Source: Flavipsychrobacter sp.
GTDB lineage: Bacteria > Bacteroidota > Bacteroidia > Chitinophagales > Chitinophagaceae
NCBI GenBank assembly: GCA_041392855.1
Contig: JAWKLD010000001.1
Location: 1,350,001-1,414,000, forward strand
Reading direction: 5' to 3'
DNA: 64,000 nt
The notes under the pieces are model-generated. The model did not search any database and was not told where the DNA came from. It saw nothing but the letters and a program-made list of their open reading frames with translations. The translations under genes and the position numbers were made by a program. Positions 29,034 to 36,451 of the stretch are shown here, in pieces. Each line of letters starts with the position of its first letter. Positions within the stretch are counted from its first letter, which is position 1.

Positions 29034-29099
29034 TATATCTGTAAGCTCAATTACAACCTAAATAAAAATTGAAAGATTATATATAAATCGCCTCAATCA

Positions 29100-29126
29100 A
29101 AAAGCCGAATTATAAATTCGGCTTTT
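29100..29126. terminator. Bidirectional terminator
   Basis: Perfect 11 bp stem (29100-29110 with 29116-29126), loop TATAA, with A and T tracts on its arms. It separates the T9SS cargo gene from the convergent ATP-grasp gene. Confidence 0.85.
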
Positions 29127-29151
29127 TAGTATTCAATAAAGTCTCCAATAC

Positions 29152-30522
29152 TTATCGTTTAAATTTCAGCTTATTTTCTATCGCTGTGATCATGATGTTG
29201 GCTATATCTAAACCTGTAGCACTTTCTATCCCCTCCAGCCCTGGCGAAGAGTTTACCTCTAACAATAATGGACCTTTATTTGAACGAATAATATCAACAC
29301 CAGCAACAGGTAGGTTGAGGATCTTCGCGGCTTTTATTGCCAACTTCCTTTCATCAGCGGTTATCTTCACTTTAGACGAGGTGCCTCCTTGATGTATATT
29401 GGCTCTAAACTCTCCTTTCGCCGCTTGTCTTTGCATAGAAGCTACTACCTTACCATTTACCACAAAACAACGGATATCCTGACCATTTGCTTCTTTGATA
29501 TACTCTTGAACTAAAATATCTGTTTTCACACTTTTGAATGCGTTTATCACACTCTCCGCGGCTTTATTGGTTTCTGCGATAACTACTCCTCTGCCCTGCG
29601 TACTTTCTAATAACTTGATAATAAGTGGTGCTCCGTTTACCATCCTTATTAAGTCTTTGGTATCCAGCGGAGAGTTGGCAAAACCTGTTATGGGTATTTG
29701 AATGTCATTTTTAGCAAACAACTGTGTTGCAAAAAGTTTATCTCTTGACTGTGTTATAGCATCAGCAGAGTTTAAGCAAAAAGTCCCCATAGTATCAAAC
29801 TGACGTAAAAGAGCGCAAGCATAAAAGGTTACAGATGGCTTAATACGTGGAATTATGGCATCAAACTCATCTATAACGTTACCTCCTCTATATCTTATTT
29901 GAGGTTCTTTTGCATCAAACTTCATATACGTTTGCTGCACATTTAAGAAAACCATGTCATGCCCTCTTGCCTTGCCTGCTTCTAGAATACGCTTGTTACT
30001 AAAAAGTTCAGGATTACTTGCCAGTACCGCTATCTTTAGCCCTTTCCTCTCTTGCCCAAAGTCATTATATTTTTCGTCGAGGTCTTCCTGCGTATATTCT
30101 GGTAGTAAGCTTGCTACTGAAGGATTTACTAAATAACGGTTATGTAGTGCTTCCCTACCCAATAGCATTCGAAACTCCATTGAGTCTCTATTGGCTAGTG
30201 TTAACTCAATTTCAAATGTATCTTCTCCAATAGTAATGAGCGCCTTTATAACAATTCGTTCCTCAGCTATACCTATAGAACTTTTTATAGACCTTTTTGC
30301 ATGGACCCTAGACTCACAAATAATGCTAATACTTCTATTATCCTGGATTGGATTCACCTCAAAACGTACCCATTCCTCGGTCTTTTTATAAAAGACTTTG
30401 ATATTATTAGCTTGTATAGAAGACGTTTTTGCGCCAGAGTCTACACGCGCTTTTATGGCAGGTATCCCTAGGGTTTCAAAAGAACACCACTCTTCACTTC
30501 CTATTATCTTTAAATTATCCAA
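29152..30522 (-). CDS. Retropepsin-like protease domain fused to RimK-type ATP-grasp ligase
   Basis: A 456-residue two-domain protein. Residues 1-145 match the RimB/PF05618 retropepsin-like 'ATP-dependent zinc protease' domain, with the aspartic motif ARVDSGAKTSSI (Asp28). Residues ~165-456 are a RimK-type ATP-grasp ligase ('IIKLLESTQGRGVV', 'LVQEYIKEANGQDIRCFVV', 'GVDIIRSNKGPLLLEVNSSPGLEGIE'). RimK ligases add glutamates to a protein or peptide C-terminus (S6, F420, poly-alpha-glutamate), and RimB trims RimK products; here both are in one chain. The start is a TTG, with no in-frame ATG after the upstream TGA. Target protein unknown. Confidence 0.85.
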   Translation of the reverse strand: MDNLKIIGSEEWCSFETLGIPAIKARVDSGAKTSSIQANNIKVFYKKTEEWVRFEVNPIQDNRSISIICESRVHAKRSIKSSIGIAEERIVIKALITIGEDTFEIELTLANRDSMEFRMLLGREALHNRYLVNPSVASLLPEYTQEDLDEKYNDFGQERKGLKIAVLASNPELFSNKRILEAGKARGHDMVFLNVQQTYMKFDAKEPQIRYRGGNVIDEFDAIIPRIKPSVTFYACALLRQFDTMGTFCLNSADAITQSRDKLFATQLFAKNDIQIPITGFANSPLDTKDLIRMVNGAPLIIKLLESTQGRGVVIAETNKAAESVINAFKSVKTDILVQEYIKEANGQDIRCFVVNGKVVASMQRQAAKGEFRANIHQGGTSSKVKITADERKLAIKAAKILNLPVAGVDIIRSNKGPLLLEVNSSPGLEGIESATGLDIANIMITAIENKLKFKR

Positions 30523-30576
30523 TGGTTCTTGTTTTATTGATAAGACTATAAAATTAATACCTCAATTATAAAACAT

Positions 30577-30584
30577 CAAAGTTA
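30577..30584 (-). promoter_or_regulatory. -7 box TAACTTTG of the RimK-fusion gene
   Basis: Exact TANNTTTG on the minus strand, 54 nt before the start codon. Confidence 0.4.
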
Positions 30585-30699
30585 TATATAATAGACTTAG
30601 ACTAGTATTACATCAAAATAAATTGCGAACAAATGCTCTTTAGATTAATCATGAAACTTAAGTATTTTCATCACATCATATTGCATAGAAAATCCTAGA

Positions 30700-31497
30700 A
30701 TGAAAATAGTATCAGAGAAACAGCTCGACTTTATAAAAACGGAATACACTCAACTACTAAAAGAGCACACCAACAAGTACGATTTTGATAAAAAACAGCT
30801 ACACCTATTTGAGAACCTAGTCATATTCTCTGATGACGAGCTATATAAAAAAATAAGAAGCGACCATTATCTATCCATGCCTGAATGTAATCGTACATGG
30901 AACAATTACTTTTGGCACTTGAGCTATTATACTGCGCTTGACAAGAATGGCTTTAGCCTCTCAAACAAAGAACTACAAGACAATAAAATATTAGATTTAA
31001 TACACGAAAACTGCAATGCTACAGACATTCAACTAATAGAAGAATTTAAAGCCTTTGCTTGCAATTTTTCAGAACAGGACTATGTGAACTTCGACTATTT
31101 CCACCCTGTTATTACCGATGATGGCATCTCTATTTATTCTAAGGAGTTGCAAGAAATCATTGAGTTACTGGAAATAAAGAATTTCTCTTTTGACGAAGTT
31201 GACAATTTGATTGAAAATAATATTGACAACCCCAATGGAGAGCTTTTGATATTTTCAAGTCACCTAAACGATGAGACGTCATTAAAAATAGATACATACA
31301 CCAATAGTGAAGACCAAATACACCCTGTAGACATATTGATCAGATGCCCTTATAAGCTACAATCACAAGTTGATGAATTGCTGGTGAAATGGTGGGAACA
31401 TTTTTGGAACAGAATGGGACCATATGTTTCAATATCGCTAACCGATAAATTTGAAACGAATAGACTTTACAATCACCGAACAAGAATTATAAAATAA
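30700..31497 (+). CDS. Conserved-looking hypothetical cytoplasmic protein
   Basis: A 265-residue protein I do not recognise. No signal peptide or membrane segment. It is acidic and rich in aromatic residues, with the stretch 'WNNYFWHLSYYTALDKNG' near residue 70 and 'LVKWWEHFWNRMGPY' near 230. It has its own terminator and ends directly beside the left copy of the duplicated tRNA-Leu end, so it lies just outside the putative integrative element. No function is proposed. Confidence 0.7.
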   Translation: MKIVSEKQLDFIKTEYTQLLKEHTNKYDFDKKQLHLFENLVIFSDDELYKKIRSDHYLSMPECNRTWNNYFWHLSYYTALDKNGFSLSNKELQDNKILDLIHENCNATDIQLIEEFKAFACNFSEQDYVNFDYFHPVITDDGISIYSKELQEIIELLEIKNFSFDEVDNLIENNIDNPNGELLIFSSHLNDETSLKIDTYTNSEDQIHPVDILIRCPYKLQSQVDELLVKWWEHFWNRMGPYVSISLTDKFETNRLYNHRTRIIK

Positions 31498-31525
31498 AAA
31501 AGCCGACTCTAATGAGTCGGCTTTT
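31498..31525. terminator. Bidirectional terminator next to the left att copy
   Basis: Perfect 12 bp stem (31498-31509 with 31514-31525), loop TAAT. It ends the hypothetical gene on the plus strand. It is also exactly where the original tRNA-Leu transcript would have ended before the insertion. Confidence 0.85.
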
Positions 31526-31550
31526 GAGTGCCCCAGGCGGGACTTGAACC
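31526..31550. repeat. Left copy of tRNA-Leu 3'-end direct repeat (att-like)
   Basis: Identical over 25 bases to 32811-32835, which covers the acceptor and T-arm end of tRNA-Leu(UAA). After base 31550 the sequences diverge completely, so this is a duplicated tRNA end, not a second tRNA gene. Confidence 0.85.
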
Positions 31551-31643
31551 TACCCCCTTTTTTACTATCATTTTTTTTCATGTCTTATACATTGTTTTTG
31601 AGTTATCTACAAATAAACATTTAAATAATAAAACTCTTTTTGG

Positions 31644-31708
31644 TTGTCCTTGTCCACCTGCTTGTCCGCCTAAAAGTAAAATGTGCCTTGTCTGTTTCTT
31701 TGTCCGCC
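31644..31708 (+). repeat. Left subterminal TTGTCC(G/A)CC repeats
   Basis: Same-orientation short repeats: TTGTCCACC at 31650-31658, TTGTCCGCC at 31662-31670 and 31700-31708, and a partial TTGTCCT at 31644. The first two start 12 bases apart, as do the two at the right end. Candidate arm-type recombinase-binding sites. Confidence 0.55.
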
Positions 31709-31803
31709 TATCTGCCCAAATATATGTCCGTATTATTGTCTAAATTTTACAGCAATTGAATTATTACTTATTTCACTAAGAGATAAATAGAGAAGCAAAC
31801 TAT

Positions 31804-32646
31804 CTATTTGTAGTAGTTTTTTAGATAACTGACATAAGTATTACCTTCCTCTATTAATACTAGGTACCATTTATCTCTAATTCTATTATATGCAACCAAC
31901 TCTAATATATTTTTTACTTTTTTTGAATATGAATCTTCATAAGTACCCATTACACACATATGTAATTTATAATGCTCTGGCAATATCCATTTTTCATTAG
32001 AACCTCCAATCCTTACAGTTGACCTAGGAGGAATACTAATGTTTTTTAGCTTACCTACAACTGCTGTATATAGAACACGATTATCTTTTGTCAATATGAT
32101 ATAGGCATTAAGATTGATATTGTTTGCTATAACGTTACCACTGTTACTTATTGGTAATTCAATAATCAACTCATTATCCTTAGTCTGATACTTTATTTTG
32201 TCATTATCAAGCTCAACTAAAGATTGTAGTGTATTGCCCTTTTTTTCAACTTCTGAATTAATTTCTAAAACATCTTTATGAGTTAAATTCAGCTTAATAC
32301 CCAAACTATCAAGTTTGTAGTTTTGCTGGGCTTCTAACGAAGTAATTACCCCCATAAATGCAGCTTGTATACTATCCTTAGTTTTTCGAATTTTATCTAA
32401 TTCATCTTGCTTTACTAAATCCTTATTATATACAATATAACCTAAGATAAATGCAACTATTGATAGCGATAGAAACAACCAACCCCATAGGTTGAATAGC
32501 AATAATATTTTTCTTAAACGAAGAGGGAACTTAGAAGGTTGAGCTAGAATATTTGTTTTTTCATTTTTCTCATACTTTAATTTTGACAAAACACCCATCA
32601 AAGAAAGTATTGCACCTATAAAGTATAATATGGCCTTTTCATTCAT
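31804..32646 (-). CDS. Cargo protein of the mini-element: two-helix membrane protein with coiled coil
   Basis: A 280-residue protein, the only gene between the duplicated tRNA ends. Two membrane helices lie at about residues 6-21 and 48-73, joined by a basic loop. A charged helical or coiled-coil region follows (about 75-150), then a beta-rich C-terminal domain ('ELIIELPISNSGNVIANNIN', about 165-270) that looks like an immunoglobulin-like or CARDB-type fold. Family not recognised. Being sole cargo on an integrative element suggests a host-benefit or element-competition role such as phage exclusion, but nothing in the sequence proves it. Confidence 0.65.
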   Translation of the reverse strand: MNEKAILYFIGAILSLMGVLSKLKYEKNEKTNILAQPSKFPLRLRKILLLFNLWGWLFLSLSIVAFILGYIVYNKDLVKQDELDKIRKTKDSIQAAFMGVITSLEAQQNYKLDSLGIKLNLTHKDVLEINSEVEKKGNTLQSLVELDNDKIKYQTKDNELIIELPISNSGNVIANNINLNAYIILTKDNRVLYTAVVGKLKNISIPPRSTVRIGGSNEKWILPEHYKLHMCVMGTYEDSYSKKVKNILELVAYNRIRDKWYLVLIEEGNTYVSYLKNYYK

Positions 32647-32722
32647 GGAGTGATATTAATATAAATATATAATAAATATCAAAAGGTTATAGCTAAAATA
32701 TTATTGTGGTAGAGTTTTATGC

Positions 32723-32743
32723 TTGTCCGCCTTCTTGTCCACT
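32723..32743 (+). repeat. Right subterminal TTGTCC(G/A)C repeats
   Basis: TTGTCCGCC at 32723-32731 and TTGTCCACT at 32735-32743, in the same orientation and with the same 12-base step as the left cluster, 68 bp inside the right att copy. Confidence 0.55.
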
Positions 32744-32764
32744 TAGATTTCTTAAGTAAGTTCT

Positions 32765-32798
32765 AAAAACAGCGAAAGTCGCTTTAGTAGCGACTTTC
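32765..32798 (-). terminator. Terminator of the tRNA Gly-Leu transcript
   Basis: 10 bp stem (32774-32783 with 32789-32798), loop TTAGT, followed on the minus strand by a T tract. It lies inside the inserted unit, so the element appears to have brought a replacement terminator for the tRNA operon. Confidence 0.8.
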
Positions 32799-32810
32799 AT
32801 ACTGTTAATT

Positions 32811-32835
32811 GAGTGCCCCAGGCGGGACTTGAACC
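32811..32835. repeat. Right copy of the tRNA-Leu 3'-end direct repeat (att-like)
   Basis: The 25 bases identical to 31526-31550, here part of the intact tRNA-Leu gene. Confidence 0.85.
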
Positions 32836-32899
32836 CGCACTCGCATTGCTGCAAACAGGATTTTAAGTCCTGCGTGTCTACCAATTCCACCACCAGGGC
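32814..32899 (-). tRNA. tRNA-Leu (anticodon UAA)
   Basis: An 86 nt class II tRNA with a long variable arm. Acceptor strand GCCCTGG pairs with the 3' end (two G-U pairs), the D-arm is 'TGGAATTGGTAGACACG', the anticodon loop CTTAAAA gives UAA, and the T-loop is GGTTCAAGTCC. Discriminator A; CCA is not encoded. It is transcribed with tRNA-Gly from the promoter at 33063-33092 and serves as integration site of the neighbouring mini-element. Confidence 0.97.
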
Positions 32900-32964
32900 G
32901 TCCATGCACTAGCATATGTTGTGCAAACAAAAAATTCCAAACACTGGGCTTGGAATTTCTTTAG

Positions 32965-33037
32965 AGCGGAAGACGAGATTCGAACCCGCGACCCTCACCT
33001 TGGCAAGGTGATGCTCTACCAGCTGAGCTACTTCCGC
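32965..33037 (-). tRNA. tRNA-Gly (anticodon GCC)
   Basis: 73 nt. Acceptor stem GCGGAAG/CTTCCGC, D-arm AGCTCAGCTGGTAGAGC, anticodon stem-loop CACCTTGCCAAGGTG (anticodon GCC), T-arm with GGTTCGAATC. Discriminator U; no encoded CCA. First tRNA of a two-tRNA transcript, 65 nt before tRNA-Leu. Confidence 0.97.
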
Positions 33038-33062
33038 ATATGTGTTAAGAACTTCGGGACTG

Positions 33063-33092
33063 CAAAGATACAGTACTCTCACAATTATACAA
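33063..33092 (-). promoter_or_regulatory. tRNA operon promoter (-33 TTG, -7 TATCTTTG)
   Basis: On the minus strand TTG (33090-33092), 19 nt, then TATCTTTG (33063-33070), a full match to the Bacteroidota vegetative promoter. The tRNA-Gly 5' end is 25 nt downstream. Confidence 0.75.
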
Positions 33093-33168
33093 GCAGGTGA
33101 AGAAATTTTTATTTTTCTCATATACCTTTACCCGTGCAGAATATTGAATTCATAAAATATAATAGACT

Positions 33169-33176
33169 TACTTTTG
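33169..33176 (+). promoter_or_regulatory. -7 box TACTTTTG of ccmB
   Basis: Exact TANNTTTG with a TTG 22 nt upstream (33144-33146). The ATG at 33182 is only 5 nt further, implying a leaderless or nearly leaderless message. Confidence 0.5.
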
Positions 33177-33181
33177 TGTCC

Positions 33182-33835
33182 ATGTTTAGCCAAATAGCCT
33201 CACTTATCCGTAAAGATCTACTTATAGAATGGAGGCAAAAACATACGCTATATGGTGTTCTACTCTATGTGAGTACTACGGTATTTGTTGTCTACATGAT
33301 GTCGGGACAGCCTCAGGCTAGCATTTGGAATGCTCTATTTTGGATCACACAATTATTCATTGCGGTCAATTCTGTAGCCAAAAGTTTCTTACAAGAGTCT
33401 ACTGGTCGCTTTAGATACTATAATACAATAGTTCGTCCTGATTATTTCTTTATAGCCAAAATGGTATACAGTACAGTATTGTTACTGTTAATGAGTTTGG
33501 TCAGCCTACTACTCTTCAATATTATGCTTGGTAGCCCAATAGTTCAAACAGGCTTGTTTGTACTAGTTACTGCGCTTGGTAGTATTAGCTTATCTGTAGT
33601 ATTTACCTTCTTATCGGCTATTGCTGCTAGAGCACAGCAAAATGCTGCCTTAATGGCTATATTAGGCTTCCCTATTGTTACACCTATATTAATGATACTG
33701 AGCAGGCTTGCACTAAAAGCCGTTACCGATGTTTATCAACCCGGATGGTGGAGTTTAGCGCTTATACTTGCTGCACTAAGTATACTTACTATCATATTAG
33801 GATTAATACTATTCCCTTTTCTGTGGCAAGAATAA
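33182..33835 (+). CDS. ccmB: Haem exporter membrane protein CcmB
   Basis: A 217-residue inner-membrane protein with about six hydrophobic segments and the CcmB opening 'IRKDLLIEWRQKHTLYGVLLY'. CcmB is the permease subunit of the CcmABCD haem-handling ABC complex of cytochrome c maturation system I. ATG 33182 was chosen: an upstream in-frame ATG at 33134 would put the -7 box inside the coding region and adds a non-homologous extension. ccmC and a ccmD-like gene follow; ccmA is not next to it and must lie elsewhere. Confidence 0.9.
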   Translation: MFSQIASLIRKDLLIEWRQKHTLYGVLLYVSTTVFVVYMMSGQPQASIWNALFWITQLFIAVNSVAKSFLQESTGRFRYYNTIVRPDYFFIAKMVYSTVLLLLMSLVSLLLFNIMLGSPIVQTGLFVLVTALGSISLSVVFTFLSAIAARAQQNAALMAILGFPIVTPILMILSRLALKAVTDVYQPGWWSLALILAALSILTIILGLILFPFLWQE

Positions 33836-33845
33836 TATTATCTAC

Positions 33846-33853
33846 TACATTTG
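33846..33853 (+). promoter_or_regulatory. -7 box TACATTTG between ccmB and ccmC
   Basis: Exact TANNTTTG, 22 nt before the ccmC ATG; a possible internal promoter within the ccm cluster. Confidence 0.35.
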
Positions 33854-33875
33854 CAAAAAACAGATCAATACAATT

Positions 33876-34574
33876 ATGCGTGAGTCTTGGTGGAAAATCC
33901 TATGTGTTGCACTCTTAGCCTATGCTATAATTGGAGGTTTACTATTACCCGTTCCTGCACGTTTTATACTGAACGAAACTATCCGTAATCTTTATTATCA
34001 TGTACCTATGTGGTTTACAATGATATTGCTGTTCGGTGTTGCGTTCTATCATGCGCTTGTTTACTTACTTAAAGGGAATCTTGTTAGCGATATTAGATCG
34101 GCACAGTACACAAAGGTGGGTATCTTCTTCAGCATCCTAGGCATGGTTACTGGTATGGAATGGGCGCAATACACCTGGGGAGAACCATGGAGTAATGATC
34201 CTAAACAACTAGGAACTGCTATATGCATGCTTATCTACTTTGCTTACCTCATATTGCGTAGTGGCATAAAAGATGATGAGAAAAGAGCTAAAATAAGTGC
34301 TGTATTCAACATCTTTGCTTTTGCGCTTATGATACCGCTTATATTTGTATTACCTAGAATGGTAGATTCTCTACACCCAGGTAATGGAGGTAACCCCGGC
34401 TTCAACGCCTACGATCTAAACAGTAAAATGCGTATGGTTTTCTACCCCGCGGTCATTGGCTGGTTCTTACTGGGTTTGTGGATTGCCAACTTAAGAATAA
34501 GATATAGCTTGTTTATCTATAAAAAAGAAAATGCCTTTTTAATTGATTTGGAAAAAAAGATGAATAATGCGTAA
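33876..34574 (+). CDS. ccmC: Cytochrome c biogenesis protein CcmC (CcsA family)
   Basis: A 232-residue six-helix membrane protein. The haem-handling tryptophan-rich motif 'EWAQYTWGEPWSNDPKQ' (WGxxWxxD) lies near residue 96, flanked by the conserved periplasmic histidines in 'YYHVPMW' and 'DSLHPG'. CcmC presents haem to the chaperone CcmE during c-type cytochrome maturation. It starts 40 nt after ccmB and overlaps the ccmD-like gene by 8 nt. The c-type cytochromes at 20077 and 46799 would be clients. Confidence 0.93.
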   Translation: MRESWWKILCVALLAYAIIGGLLLPVPARFILNETIRNLYYHVPMWFTMILLFGVAFYHALVYLLKGNLVSDIRSAQYTKVGIFFSILGMVTGMEWAQYTWGEPWSNDPKQLGTAICMLIYFAYLILRSGIKDDEKRAKISAVFNIFAFALMIPLIFVLPRMVDSLHPGNGGNPGFNAYDLNSKMRMVFYPAVIGWFLLGLWIANLRIRYSLFIYKKENAFLIDLEKKMNNA

Positions 34575-34785
34575 ACATTTCTTTTTACTTACACTTTTAA
34601 CTTTATTTACATCTGTACTAGCTTTAGCTCAGGAATCGACACCAGAAATGGCGGACGTGATGAGAAAAGATGGAAAAATATACGTTGTAGTTTTAGTATT
34701 AGCCACTATCTTTGCTGGAATTATCTTTTTCTTAATAAGAATAGATAGGAAACTTAAAAAATTAGAGAATAACAATAACAGCTAA
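34567..34785 (+). CDS. CcmD-like small membrane protein
   Basis: 72 residues: a signal-like hydrophobic start (to about residue 22), a short loop, one membrane helix (about 39-58) and a basic tail 'RIDRKLKKLE'. It overlaps ccmC by 8 nt and has the size, topology and position of CcmD, which holds CcmC and CcmE to the CcmAB complex. CcmD is poorly conserved in sequence, so the call rests mainly on context. Confidence 0.7.
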   Translation: MRKHFFLLTLLTLFTSVLALAQESTPEMADVMRKDGKIYVVVLVLATIFAGIIFFLIRIDRKLKKLENNNNS

Positions 34786-34806
34786 TTCAATTATAATAAT
34801 AACTCT

Positions 34807-36237
34807 ATGGTAGAGAACGTAACTGCCGAAACAACTCACTACAGCTTTTTTGAAGGCGTTGAAAGCAACTTTGATAAAGCTGCAAAATACACTCGCTTTG
34901 AGACTGGTATACTAGAGCAGATAAAAGCTTGTAATTCTGTATACAGAATGAAATTCCCTGTGCGTATTGGGGAAAAGATCGAAGTAATTGAAGCCTATCG
35001 TGTACAACACTCTCACCACAAGCTACCTTGTAAAGGAGGGATACGCTTCAGTCTTGATGTAAATCAGGATGAAGTAATGGCACTTGCCGCATTAATGACT
35101 TACAAATGTGCCCTTGTAAACGTACCATTTGGTGGTGCAAAAGGTGGTATAAAAGTAAACCCGAGACAATACAATCCATTTGAAATGGAGAAGATTACTC
35201 GTCGTTATGCTTCTGAACTAGTTAAAAAGAATTTTATTGGTCCTGGTATCGATGTTCCTGCTCCGGATTATGGTTCAGGTGCTCGCGAAATGAGTTGGAT
35301 CGCTGATACATATGCTTCTCTAAAACCTGGAGAAGTAGATGCATTAGGCTGCGTTACGGGAAAACCTATTACCCAAGGTGGTGTAAGAGGACGTACTGAA
35401 GCTACTGGCCTTGGTGTTTTCTATGGCATTAAAGAAGCCTGCAGTATTAAAGAAGATATGGACAAACTTGGACTAACTACAGGCGTTCAAGGAAAGAAAG
35501 TTATTGTTCAAGGATTAGGTAATGTGGGTTACCACGCTGCTAAATACTTCCATGAGGCTGGTTCTCTAATAGTAGGTATTGCAGAATATGAAGGAGGTAT
35601 CTATAATGAAAATGGTCTAGACCTAGACAAGGTTGTAGAGCATAGAAAAGCAACTAAAAGCATCTTGAACTTCCCGGGTGCAATTAATATTGAGAATAGT
35701 GCAGAAACTCTTGAACAAGAGTGCGATATACTTATTCCTGCTGCACTAGAGAATGTTATCAACGCTTCTAACGCTGATAGAATTAAAGCTAAGATCATTG
35801 GTGAGGCGGCAAATGGTCCTCTTACTCCTGATGCAGATGATATTCTATTGAAAAAAGGTTGCATGATCATACCTGACATGTACTTAAACGCAGGTGGTGT
35901 AACGGTTTCTTACTTTGAGTGGTTGAAAAACTTAAGTCACGTACGTTTTGGCCGTATTGACAAGCGTTTCAGCGAAAACCAAAACACTACTATATTAAAT
36001 TCAGTAGAAGAATTAACAGGAAAGAAAGTTTCAGATATTGAGCGTCAGCAGATCTTACATGGTCCTGATGAGGTTGACCTTATCTACTCTGGCTTGGAAG
36101 ACACTATGATAGGTTCTTACCACGAGATCAGGGAAGCTATGAACGACCTAAACATACCTGATATGCGTACTGCTGCTTTTGTAGTTGCTATCAATAAAGT
36201 AGGTGTGGCTTACGAGGAGCTTGGTATCTTCCCATAG
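34807..36237 (+). CDS. Glutamate dehydrogenase (Glu/Leu/Phe/Val dehydrogenase family)
   Basis: A 476-residue GDH. Substrate-binding Lys76 and Lys100 and catalytic Lys112 are visible in 'PCKGGIRF', 'AALMTYK' and 'FGGAKGG'. The conserved PAPDYGSG contributes the catalytic aspartate, and the nucleotide-binding GLGNVG lies near residue 237. It interconverts glutamate and 2-oxoglutarate with ammonia, linking amino-acid breakdown to the TCA cycle; the aconitase gene is immediately downstream. NAD versus NADP use cannot be read safely. It starts 21 nt after the ccmD-like gene and could be co-transcribed, but has its own terminator. Confidence 0.95.
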   Translation: MVENVTAETTHYSFFEGVESNFDKAAKYTRFETGILEQIKACNSVYRMKFPVRIGEKIEVIEAYRVQHSHHKLPCKGGIRFSLDVNQDEVMALAALMTYKCALVNVPFGGAKGGIKVNPRQYNPFEMEKITRRYASELVKKNFIGPGIDVPAPDYGSGAREMSWIADTYASLKPGEVDALGCVTGKPITQGGVRGRTEATGLGVFYGIKEACSIKEDMDKLGLTTGVQGKKVIVQGLGNVGYHAAKYFHEAGSLIVGIAEYEGGIYNENGLDLDKVVEHRKATKSILNFPGAINIENSAETLEQECDILIPAALENVINASNADRIKAKIIGEAANGPLTPDADDILLKKGCMIIPDMYLNAGGVTVSYFEWLKNLSHVRFGRIDKRFSENQNTTILNSVEELTGKKVSDIERQQILHGPDEVDLIYSGLEDTMIGSYHEIREAMNDLNIPDMRTAAFVVAINKVGVAYEELGIFP

Positions 36238-36263
36238 TATTCTGTCTTACAAATGATATATTC

Positions 36264-36290
36264 AAAGGTTACCCATATGAGGTAACCTTT
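36264..36290 (+). terminator. Hairpin downstream of glutamate dehydrogenase
   Basis: Perfect 10 bp stem (36264-36273 with 36281-36290), 7-base loop; the following T tract is interrupted by G, so termination strength is uncertain. Confidence 0.6.
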
Positions 36291-36451
36291 GTTGTTTACA
36301 GCACTTTCCTACAGCCTTTTGCACCCTATTATAGTCAAACACGATAGCATTCTAGAAACTCATTATAGTTTTCATTTTCTAATGTCTTTGTTTTTGAATA
36401 ATTTCGCGGGACTTAGAAATAATTATAATCACAATACAAACCACCTTTTGC

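Larger units (their letters stand above)
31526..32835. mobile_element. Miniature tRNA-Leu-associated integrative element or remnant
   Basis: A 1285 bp repeat-to-repeat unit bounded by perfect 25 bp copies of the tRNA-Leu 3' end. It carries subterminal TTGTCC(G/A)C repeats near both ends and a single gene (31804-32646) oriented away from the tRNA, plus its own tRNA terminator hairpin. This is the geometry left by a tyrosine recombinase using the tRNA 3' end as attachment site, where the incoming element restores the tRNA. No integrase, excisionase or replication gene is present, so it is either a deletion remnant or a satellite moved in trans. Confidence 0.7.

Noticed and set aside
31526..31550. 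A second tRNA-Leu gene
   Set aside because: Only the last 25 bases match; D-arm and anticodon arm are absent.
31528..31743. Plus-strand open frame of 71 codons
   Set aside because: It begins inside the duplicated tRNA end and runs through the repeat cluster; no start signal and a low-complexity product.
32717..33121. Two minus-strand open frames over the tRNA genes
   Set aside because: They are translations of tRNA-Leu and tRNA-Gly and their flanks.
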